Below, piece after piece: positions 1-5,405 of a stretch of 5,853 nt of DNA (its first letter is position 1; every line of letters begins with the position of its first letter). Position numbers and translations under genes: made by a program. The notes under the pieces are model-generated. The model was given only the letters and a program-made list of their open reading frames with translations, was not told the origin of the DNA and made no database searches. Origin of the DNA: an uncultured Eubacteriales bacterium (GTDB lineage Bacteria; Bacillota; Clostridia; Oscillospirales; Oscillospiraceae); assembly GCA_958427375.1 (NCBI GenBank), contig CAUABY010000139.1:1-5853 (forward strand). Reading direction: 5' to 3'.

Positions 1-1
1 C

Positions 2-247
2 GCTTTTTTTACCAAAAGTGGTATCAAATCGATAATGATCTCTTATTTTTTTGTGTTGTCTTGCGACTTAATTAGAAGTTTTTTGTTTTATATTTCTTAC
101 GTTGAAATATCACCATTAAAGCTAATGCACGCAATACCGCCATCTAATTCAACTAAAGCAATTGTTGTATTTTTCTGGATAACAATTTACGTCTTGATAA
201 TCGTCGCATGTTCAATTGCAAAAGGAAAAAAATATGAAGTTTTATGA
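2..247 (+). CDS. C-terminal fragment of a membrane protein, probably an ABC-2-type permease subunit
   Basis: The frame is open from the left edge of the window to a TAA at 245-247, so only the last 81 residues are seen and the true start lies upstream. The visible part has two hydrophobic stretches: about SYFFVLSCDLIRSFLFYISY near the beginning, and a clear final helix around KAIVVFFWITIYVLIIVACS. A short lysine-rich cytoplasmic tail (KGKKYEVL) follows. The stop overlaps the next permease gene by 14 nt, which implies translational coupling. ABC-2 bacteriocin-immunity transporters often have two permease genes beside one ATPase, so this is inferred to be the first of the two permeases. No motif proves it, and any polytopic membrane protein ending in a helix would look similar. 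An ATG at 35 is internal and has no convincing ribosome binding site. Confidence 0.6.
   Translation, partial: AFFTKSGIKSIMISYFFVLSCDLIRSFLFYISYVEISPLKLMHAIPPSNSTKAIVVFFWITIYVLIIVACSIAKGKKYEVL
221..226 (+). promoter_or_regulatory. Ribosome binding site that sets the start of the second permease
   Basis: AAAGGA lies 7 nt before the ATG at 234. The longer reading from a TTG at 216 would place this site inside the coding region and has no Shine-Dalgarno sequence of its own, so ATG 234 is preferred. The site lies inside the end of the upstream gene. Confidence 0.6.
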
Positions 248-1100
248 TATTCTCAAATTCGATTTCTATCGAGAACGTAGAGACACTTTAAAAAATGCCG
301 TATGTCTTATTTGTGTATTTTCTTTTATATTTATTTGTTCTGTATTTAGAACTTTTCATTTATATGCATACTATTTAAGGAATCCCCAAAATATAGAAAT
401 GTTGTCTATTTCTATAGGTGATTTGTGGATGTTAGAATTAGGAGGTATATTATTAAAAAGTACAGAAACAAATAATTTTTTTCTTCAATTCCCCATTGCT
501 TGGTTCTTTACCAATTTGTTAGTACTGTATTTTACTCTCAATATAATGCATAACGATCTGTCGCAAGAAGGCATCCAAATCATAACCAGAATAAAGGATT
601 TAAGGAAATGGTGGCATTCAAAATGTCTATGGAATATGCTCACAGTATTTCTGTATAACTCTGTCGGAATAATAGTGTTTTCAGCATTATCGGCATTAAC
701 CGGAAAATCCTCAACACTGCAGCTGAATTCATCTATTTTCGAGATGAATTATGCTGTACCGTTAGAAAATTGTCAGAATCAGAATATATTGTTGCTCTTA
801 TGTATTTTCATACTACCTACGCTTGTTTCTATGACAATTAGTTTAGGTCAAATGCTTATCTCATTATATTTGAAACCGACCATATCTTTTTTAGTATGCT
901 GTATTTATGTAATTTTGAGTATTTACTTTGTAAGCCCATTTTTTATATACAATTATGCTATGCCAATAAGAAGTAGCATAATTGGTGTATATAATTTTGC
1001 TCCAATTACAGGAATCGCTGTGTGCATTCTTATGTGTACACTATTTGTAAGTTTAGGAGAAATGAAAGTGCGTAAGATGGATATCTTATCTCAACGCTAA
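234..1100 (+). CDS. ABC-2-type transporter permease, six predicted membrane helices
   Basis: This 288-residue integral membrane protein is probably a permease subunit that works with the ATPase encoded directly downstream. Hydrophobic segments lie at about residues 21-42, 86-105, 131-154, 184-209, 216-240 and 256-274, the usual six-helix plan of ABC-2 permeases. A short charged N-terminus (KFDFYRERRD) precedes helix 1. A basic cytoplasmic loop at about 113-130 (TRIKDLRKWWHSK) between helices 2 and 3 is the kind of segment that contacts the ATPase in such systems; that role is inferred. The ATG at 234 has a good ribosome binding site, overlaps the previous gene by 14 nt, and is preferred over the TTG at 216. 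The stop TAA at 1098-1100 is part of the ribosome binding site of the next gene. The gene is very AT-rich. The substrate cannot be read from the sequence; peptide antibiotic export or immunity is the leading guess from the ATPase type. Confidence 0.75.
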   Translation: MKFYDILKFDFYRERRDTLKNAVCLICVFSFIFICSVFRTFHLYAYYLRNPQNIEMLSISIGDLWMLELGGILLKSTETNNFFLQFPIAWFFTNLLVLYFTLNIMHNDLSQEGIQIITRIKDLRKWWHSKCLWNMLTVFLYNSVGIIVFSALSALTGKSSTLQLNSSIFEMNYAVPLENCQNQNILLLLCIFILPTLVSMTISLGQMLISLYLKPTISFLVCCIYVILSIYFVSPFFIYNYAMPIRSSIIGVYNFAPITGIAVCILMCTLFVSLGEMKVRKMDILSQR

Positions 1101-1111
1101 GGAGAACGTAT

Positions 1112-1780
1112 ATGGTTATTGAACTTAAAAACATATCTAAGATAATTGGAAATACAAAAGTTCTTGATAGCATAACTATGTATATGGAATCAGGCAAAAT
1201 ATATGGATTTCAAGGAATGAATGGCTGCGGAAAAACTATGCTAATGCGTATGATAGCAGGACTGATTTATCCTACAAACGGACGTCTCACTATCGATGGT
1301 GTCCCTGTTAACGGCGCAGACTCTTTTCCAAACAAAATGGGGTTACTTATAGAAAATCCTTCATTTCTTGATTCTTTTAGTGGATATGCAAATTTGAAAA
1401 TGCTTGCACAATTATCTGAAGATACATCGGACGCAAAAATTATTGATTCAATAAACAGAGTGGGTCTTGGAAGTATTTCAAATGTAAAATATAAAAAATA
1501 CTCATTGGGAATGCGCCAACGGCTCGGGGTCGCTTGCGCAATTATGGACTCTCCAGACCTATTAATACTAGACGAACCGTTTAATTCTATTGATGAAGAA
1601 GGGATTAAACTTATTAGACAAGTAATTGCTGAAGAAAAAAGACGCGGTGCGTTAATAATTGTTACTTGTCATGACTATGATATCCTTTGTTCCATATCAG
1701 ACGAGGTATGTAAAATGATTGCAGGAAAAATTGTTAAACGTCTTATCAAGCTGCCAAATGGACAGTTTACCGGAGAGTGA
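1112..1780 (+). CDS. ABC transporter ATP-binding protein, LanF/BcrA-like (E-loop type)
   Basis: This 222-residue cytoplasmic ATPase would power the adjoining permeases. All core ABC motifs are visible: Walker A GMNGCGKT at 35-42, signature SLGMRQR at 131-137, Walker B LLILDEP at 150-156 with catalytic Glu155, a D-loop-like NSID at 158-161, and the H-loop His187 in TCHD. At the Q-loop position the glutamine is replaced by Glu81 (LLIENPSF). This E-loop is described for lantibiotic-immunity LanF ATPases such as NukF and is common in BcrA-like proteins. The protein is short and lacks the C-terminal extension found in many BcrA homologues. The start is firm: TAAGGAG at 1098-1104, overlapping the previous stop, lies 7 nt before the ATG. 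The stop lies 2 nt before the ATG of the next gene, so the genes are one transcription unit. The ATPase call is very secure. The bacteriocin link is inferred from the E-loop and from the two-permease-like context. Confidence 0.95.
   Translation: MVIELKNISKIIGNTKVLDSITMYMESGKIYGFQGMNGCGKTMLMRMIAGLIYPTNGRLTIDGVPVNGADSFPNKMGLLIENPSFLDSFSGYANLKMLAQLSEDTSDAKIIDSINRVGLGSISNVKYKKYSLGMRQRLGVACAIMDSPDLLILDEPFNSIDEEGIKLIRQVIAEEKRRGALIIVTCHDYDILCSISDEVCKMIAGKIVKRLIKLPNGQFTGE
1772..1775 (+). promoter_or_regulatory. Ribosome binding site deciding the start of the accessory gene
   Basis: GGAG inside the last codons of the ATPase gene lies 7 nt before ATG 1783. A GTG at 1777 would overlap the ATPase stop but is only 1 nt from this GGAG, too close to use it, so ATG 1783 is the better start. 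Confidence 0.55.
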
Positions 1781-1782
1781 AA

Positions 1783-2430
1783 ATGCGGATAAATAAAAAG
1801 CTGCTATATGGTCTCGTGTTCGCTTTGATAGCATGTTACATTACAATGTTATACATAACAAATACACAATCCTGTCTTTCACTCTCACCAATAGTTGAAA
1901 TTTATGAGCCTAACCAGAATGTGCAGATGAGAAACGGCTTTTATAATTTGGGTTATAGTGAACTAGATGAGTATGAAATATGTTTGACGTCCGTTACAGT
2001 TGGTGAAGCAAAGGACATTATGCCTCTACTTTATGTGTAAGAACAGACTGATAATATTAATCCAATTAGTCCAGGCAATCCTATTATTCTAGTTGACTTA
2101 ACCGTCAAATATGAGAGCCAGAAAAATCCAATTGGTGGAGTAATAGATTTAAGCAATTTTTTGATTGTTGGAACAGATTACTATATTCATTACAGCCCAT
2201 ATGTGGTTGAAAATGCCAAACTCAACGAAGTGCTGAGAGGAAATCACATGTTTTCACTCCGCGATGGGATAGAAGTAAATATCCAGCTTCCTTTTATCGT
2301 TGATATTGACAGTGAATGGTCGTTAAACATGGAATATGTCACCAAGTCATCGCCTAAATTATTAATTTCTCGTTATCCATATGAGCTCTACATCAATATT
2401 GAATCATTTTTACTTCAACACTATGAATAA
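1783..2430 (+). pseudogene. Membrane-anchored accessory protein, DUF5028-like, interrupted by one in-frame TAA
   Basis: One continuous frame from ATG 1783 to TAA 2428-2430 (216 codons including the terminal stop) is broken only by a TAA at 2038-2040, codon 86. The sense on both sides reads as one protein. An N-terminal anchor lies at about residues 7-27 (LLYGLVFALIACYI), and a non-cytoplasmic, beta-rich domain with DEYEICLTSV follows. After the stop come ILVDLTVKY, GGVIDLSNFLIVGTDYY, FSLRDG...IQLPF and LLISRYPYEL. The order FYNLG - EYEICLTSV - IDLSNF - FSLR - LPF - SRYP recalls the uncharacterised Firmicute family DUF5028, which I remember beside ABC-2 transporter genes; this is recall, not a search. 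It could be an extracellular accessory or sensor of the transporter. A single substitution (for example CAA or GAA to TAA) explains the break. If the stop is real, the first part yields only an 85-residue anchored fragment. A restart, readthrough or a sequencing error are alternatives. Confidence 0.7.
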
Positions 2431-2642
2431 TGCTATATAATGAATCATATATCAAATCAGAGCAAAAAAATCGGTATATTGCCCTCAGTCTTAGCTTTCT
2501 GTTTTTGATTTTATGTATGCTCTTTTATTACACGCAATTTTTATCTTTTACATGGTGCAGAATGCTTTTCTATGGACAAGCCAACGCAACAATACTCATG
2601 ATTGCGGAAAAGCTAAGTCAGACTAAAGAGACGTTATGGTAG
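2430..2642 (+). CDS. Small membrane protein, or 5' part of a frameshifted gene
   Basis: I do not recognise this 70-residue protein. Its ATG shares one base with the stop of the preceding gene (TAATG at 2428-2432), and there is no ribosome binding site before it, so translation probably depends on ribosomes finishing the upstream gene. A polar N-terminus (residues 1-16) is followed by one clear membrane helix at about 17-37 (IALSLSFLFLILCMLFYY), then a moderately hydrophobic stretch and a polar end (AEKLSQTKETLW). The frame stops at TAG 2640-2642 just as another hydrophobic, coding-like frame opens at 2636, shifted by -1. It may therefore be the first half of a two-helix protein of about 105 residues broken by an indel. 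AT-rich composition matches the operon. Because it relies on coupling, the nonsense codon in the preceding gene could also lower its expression. Confidence 0.5.
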   Translation: MLYNESYIKSEQKNRYIALSLSFLFLILCMLFYYTQFLSFTWCRMLFYGQANATILMIAEKLSQTKETLW

Positions 2643-2746
2643 CAATAATCTTTATGATATGTGCGGTAAATGGTCTTTTACTAATTAAAGTGTTTTCCAA
2701 ACAGAATTCTTATTGGACGCAGGATCAACTTCATCAATTAGAGTAG
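2636..2746 (+). CDS. 36-residue single-helix peptide, or 3' part of the frameshifted gene before it
   Basis: This short ORF begins at an ATG that overlaps the end of the preceding ORF by 7 nt and ends at TAG 2744-2746. Residues 2-20 (VAIIFMICAVNGLLLIKVF) form a convincing membrane helix. A polar tail follows (SKQNSYWTQDQLHQLE). A weak purine run (AAAGAG, 2625-2630) lies 5 nt before the ATG. The placement at the end of the operon and the membrane-like composition suggest real coding history. Two readings fit: a separate coupled micro-membrane protein, or the second helix of the gene starting at 2430 after a one-base slip near 2636. I see no slippery heptamer that would support programmed frameshifting. 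Confidence 0.35.
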   Translation: MVAIIFMICAVNGLLLIKVFSKQNSYWTQDQLHQLE

Positions 2747-2912
2747 TATTTTCACTCACTTGAAATTTAGAAAACAAAGAAAAGCATATTGTTGTATCGG
2801 GCTTAGGTAACAGTGAGGGAAAACACAAAACTGCAAAAAACTCCTCTGTGCTGTGAGCCTTTTTCAACAAATTACGTCATATAAACAAAATACAGTTTAG
2901 GAGGAAGAACCA

Positions 2913-5171
2913 ATGCGAAAGACGCGAAAACTGCTGTGCTTTGCTCTGCTCGCTGCCATGCTGCTGGGGCTATGCGCCTGCGACGCAAGCTCTAATGAGC
3001 CTGTGCCGACTGCGACAGCCGCGCCGGTTACGGCTGAACCCAGCGCCGCGCCCATGCGGGAGCTAACTGAAAAGCCGCGCGAGACTGTCCCCGGCTACAT
3101 AGCCTCAGAAATATCAAACCCTTATTGGGTCAAAAATTGGGGCGCGTGTGATATTTACAACGACACGTTCTATATTGCGGCAAAGACAACGGACGGCGCG
3201 CCGGCAGTCGCAGCGTTCGATACGCGCACGGAGGAGTTCACAAGAATAGACCTTATGGTCAGCGACCTCCATAATCCCTCCATATATCGTGTGTCCGTCG
3301 CGGCGGACACGCTATGGCTCTTGGTGTTGGAAACCCAAACGCAGGAGGAAGCAGAAAGCAACAGCTGCCAGCACGAGCTGAACACCTACATCATCTGCGT
3401 GAACCTTGTCACCGGAGAAGAGTCTCGGAGCATGGTAAGCTTCTGGGATGATGACAACGCCCCGCTCTACTTTCTGCTCGCTCTGGATAATGACAGAGCA
3501 CTCACGGGCAATGATTTCAGTGAGAAGCACCCTATCTATCTTATAGACAGAAACGCCAACGTTATCGGTGCGCCGGAAACTGTGCTGTACGGAAACCCGG
3601 CGCGTGTGTGGGTCAACGGTGTACACTGGGTAGCGGCTCCGGGTGGGCTTGCTCAGCTCGACCCTGCCACCATTCAGTACAGCATGCCAATCCCCGAACT
3701 TACCAATCAACCGGCGCTCTATTCCAGCAGTCCCGGTCATTTCCTCGTGACGCGGGACAACGTGCTGTATAACTACGACCCGGCAACGCAGCAAGCAACG
3801 GAGATACTAAAGTGGGCGGACGTTGCGTTCAGCTATAAGCGGCTGTACGGTCGTAATGGCTTGGAGAATGAAAACGGCGACATCTTTCATCTGACAGACA
3901 GAATAACGAAGATCTCCATGGGAGATGTGCCCGTGAAGGATACGCTCACACTCGCCTGTCTCGGCGACACCTCCTCTTACGGCTACCCGACCAACGGCTG
4001 GGGGCTGACGAGCAAAACCTTTGTCTGCTCTGACGCGCTCATGGACGCGGTACTCCGCTTTAATAACTCCGATTCAGACTACAGGGTGGAGATAAAGCCC
4101 TACATATACAGTAGTGAGGAGGAGCGCACCCGGCTGCTCATCGAACTCGCCACGAGCGGCAAGGTCGACATCATCGACACGAGCCTTCTGCCCGACGGCG
4201 CGGTAGACAGCAGCATGCTTGTCGATCTGCTGCCGTATCTCGACGCGGACGCGGATATCAGCCGCGAGGACTTTATACCGGGCGTGCTCTCTGCGATGAT
4301 GCGCGGCGATGCGCTTTATGAATACATCGACCGCTTTGATATTCTCACCATGAGCGCGCCAAAGATTCTCGCCGACGGCGGAGAGTGGACGGCGGAGCGA
4401 ATGTGCCAGCTGCTGGCAGAGTACCCCGACCTGCGCACGGAGAACAATGCGGAAAACCTGGTGCTTCTCTTCTCGCGCGCGGCGACGGCGGAGTTTATGG
4501 ATACATCAAGTGCAACATGCAGCTTCACCGACCCCGCGTTCGGCGAATGGCTGAAGCTTCTAAAGGCGCTCACCACGTCTACCTACACGAATCTACACAC
4601 CGATATATACACTTTTTTCATTGACTATGACTTCCCAAGCCGTGTTGGCGACAAATCGCGCGCCGCCGCGGGCGGCGAGTACGTGGCCGCCGGATTCCCG
4701 AACGCCGCTGAGACCGGCAGCTATTTCATGCGCTACGGCGCTCCCACGGCGATGGGTGTAGCCAGCTATATCACCGACAGCATGATGACCATGGGCGCGA
4801 ACACGAGCCTTGGCATTATGGCGGCAAGCGCGAATATTGACGGCGCGTGGAGGTTTATAAAAACGTATATGTCCGGCGCGGAGGATGTTGAGCTGATGTA
4901 CGGCATACCTGCGCTGAAAGTCAGCTTTGAGCGCGCGGTTGAAAACGAGCTGGACAAAGATACACCAAATCAGCAGTTCACCAAGGAAGATGCTGAAATC
5001 ATCAAATCAATTGTCTACGGAACGACAAAATATGTTTTGAACAGCCCTGAGGTCATAGACACCATGCGCACCATCCTCAATGCCTATCTCGGCGGGCAGT
5101 ATACCGAGGCCGCGGCGGCAGCTCAGCTCCAAAGCCGCCTGAGCATCTACCTTGCGGAAAAATATGGATGA
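2913..5171 (+). CDS. Large lipoprotein: beta-propeller-like domain fused to a family-1-type extracellular solute-binding domain
   Basis: This 752-residue protein is predicted to be anchored on the outer face of the membrane. The signal peptide has a basic start (MRKTRK), a hydrophobic core and the lipobox LCAC, with Cys23 as the lipidated residue. A Pro/Thr/Ala-rich linker (about 28-60) follows. Residues about 75-337 contain roughly six repeats of 35-45 residues of the type strand-strand-LxxLDxxTxE (for example AVAAFDTRTEEFTRI, YIICVNLVTGEES, LAQLDPATIQYSM and LYNYDPATQQATEIL), suggesting a beta-propeller. Residues about 343-752 resemble carbohydrate-type solute-binding proteins: TLTLACLG, a LRFNNSDSDYRVEIKPY strand-turn, ELATSGKVDII, DLLPYLDAD, GAWRFIKTYMS and a terminal GQYTEAAAAAQLQSRLSIYLAEKYG-type tail. 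The ligand is unknown. The start is firm: AGGAGG at 2899-2904 lies 8 nt before the ATG. The gene is far richer in G+C than the upstream operon. No permease genes lie beside it in the window, so it is an orphan here or served by a distant transporter. Confidence 0.9.
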   Translation: MRKTRKLLCFALLAAMLLGLCACDASSNEPVPTATAAPVTAEPSAAPMRELTEKPRETVPGYIASEISNPYWVKNWGACDIYNDTFYIAAKTTDGAPAVAAFDTRTEEFTRIDLMVSDLHNPSIYRVSVAADTLWLLVLETQTQEEAESNSCQHELNTYIICVNLVTGEESRSMVSFWDDDNAPLYFLLALDNDRALTGNDFSEKHPIYLIDRNANVIGAPETVLYGNPARVWVNGVHWVAAPGGLAQLDPATIQYSMPIPELTNQPALYSSSPGHFLVTRDNVLYNYDPATQQATEILKWADVAFSYKRLYGRNGLENENGDIFHLTDRITKISMGDVPVKDTLTLACLGDTSSYGYPTNGWGLTSKTFVCSDALMDAVLRFNNSDSDYRVEIKPYIYSSEEERTRLLIELATSGKVDIIDTSLLPDGAVDSSMLVDLLPYLDADADISREDFIPGVLSAMMRGDALYEYIDRFDILTMSAPKILADGGEWTAERMCQLLAEYPDLRTENNAENLVLLFSRAATAEFMDTSSATCSFTDPAFGEWLKLLKALTTSTYTNLHTDIYTFFIDYDFPSRVGDKSRAAAGGEYVAAGFPNAAETGSYFMRYGAPTAMGVASYITDSMMTMGANTSLGIMAASANIDGAWRFIKTYMSGAEDVELMYGIPALKVSFERAVENELDKDTPNQQFTKEDAEIIKSIVYGTTKYVLNSPEVIDTMRTILNAYLGGQYTEAAAAAQLQSRLSIYLAEKYG

Positions 5172-5310
5172 CAAAATATATCAGGCGCGGCAGTGTATCG
5201 ATTATTGTATAACAACATACAAAGAGCTTGAACCAACGTTTTCTTTTACGACAAATCTCACCTTGATGACAGAGGAAACTTTTAGTTTAGGACCTACTTT
5301 TTTAGTTTAG
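5164..5310 (+). CDS. Possible 48-residue ORF overlapping the lipoprotein stop; perhaps a remnant of a lost neighbour
   Basis: An ATG at 5164 opens a 48-codon frame that overlaps the end of the lipoprotein gene by 8 nt and ends at TAG 5308-5310. A weak GGA at 5156-5158 lies 5 nt upstream. The peptide begins MDDKIYQARQCIDYC and ends FSLGPTFLV. The first 25 residues look like an amphipathic helical N-terminus, after which the sequence is low in features. Its last part runs through the 20-bp-period direct repeat, whose spacing is not a multiple of three, so that part is unlikely to be evolved coding sequence. It may be the start of a downstream gene cut by a rearrangement, or chance. I recognise no family. 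Confidence 0.25.
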   Translation: MDDKIYQARQCIDYCITTYKELEPTFSFTTNLTLMTEETFSLGPTFLV

Positions 5311-5314
5311 AACC
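5280..5314 (+). repeat. Two direct copies of a 15-bp motif, 20-bp period
   Basis: TTTTAGTTTAGGACC at 5280-5294 recurs as TTTTAGTTTAGAACC at 5300-5314, with one mismatch. Both copies are preceded by ACTT or ACTTTT and are two helical turns apart from start to start. No third full copy is seen nearby; AGTTTAGGA at 2894-2902 shares nine bases but sits in a ribosome binding site. Tandem sites two turns apart suit a DNA-binding protein. Short repeated blocks are also typical of some insertion-sequence ends, so a relict element end is possible. Confidence 0.55.
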
Positions 5315-5329
5315 AATTGATTATGACTC

Positions 5330-5405
5330 TCCCCCCTACTATCATGCATGGCATAACAAAAGACACCCTGAAATCAGGGTGCCTTTCGTTTTATATTAGG
5401 GGGGA
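5330..5405. repeat. Imperfect 76-bp palindrome enclosing the terminator
   Basis: The outer arms TCCCCCCTACTAT (5330-5342) and ATATTAGGGGGGA (5393-5405) are inverted copies matching at 12 of 13 bases. Inside them, 5355-5370 pairs with 5375-5390 at 14 of 16 positions. Between the outer and inner stems there are 12 unpaired bases on the left (containing CATGCATG) and 2 on the right. The right arm ends directly against the stop codon of the minus-strand gene (5406-5408). It may be a compound terminator or a small mobile or REP-like palindromic element. Confidence 0.5.
5355..5390. terminator. Hairpin terminator, probably bidirectional, between convergent genes
   Basis: The core stem CACCCTG (5364-5370) / CAGGGTG (5375-5381) closes a 4-base AAAT loop. 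It extends through an A.C mismatch to AAAG/CTTT and, after a second mismatch, AAC/GTT. On the + strand it is followed by CCTTTCGTTTTATATT, and on the - strand by TCTTTTGTT, so both directions have a U-rich tail. It lies 16-50 nt beyond the minus-strand stop and about 185 nt beyond the lipoprotein stop, so it can end both transcripts. Confidence 0.8.

Noticed and set aside
2625..2642. Programmed -1 frameshift between the two small membrane ORFs
   Set aside because: There is no X XXY YYZ slippery heptamer in the right frame and no clear downstream structure. An indel or ordinary re-initiation is simpler.
2833..2866. Possible terminator (AAAAAACTC ... GAGCCTTTTT) after the operon
   Set aside because: Only a 3-bp CTC/GAG core with an 11-nt loop plus A/T pairing interrupted by CC supports it, which is too weak to call.
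2685..2870. 61-codon minus-strand ORF across the intergenic gap
   Set aside because: It begins at a TTG without a ribosome binding site, overlaps the end of the operon, and has no recognisable domain or consistent composition.
2880..2885. TATAAA as a -10 box for the lipoprotein gene
   Set aside because: No -35-like hexamer lies 15-19 nt upstream (the sequence there is about GCCTTT). TTCAAC at 2863 is too close, and TTGAAA at 2760 belongs only to a weak CATATT. A promoter in this gap is likely but cannot be placed.
3312..3794. 160-codon minus-strand ORF inside the lipoprotein gene
   Set aside because: The sense strand is a clearly real, continuous gene. Long antisense frames are expected in G+C-richer coding DNA, and the translation has no coherent features.
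4385..4624. Overlapping + strand ORF of 79 codons within the lipoprotein gene
   Set aside because: It is an out-of-frame shadow with low-complexity residues and no start signal. The main frame carries the conserved solute-binding features.
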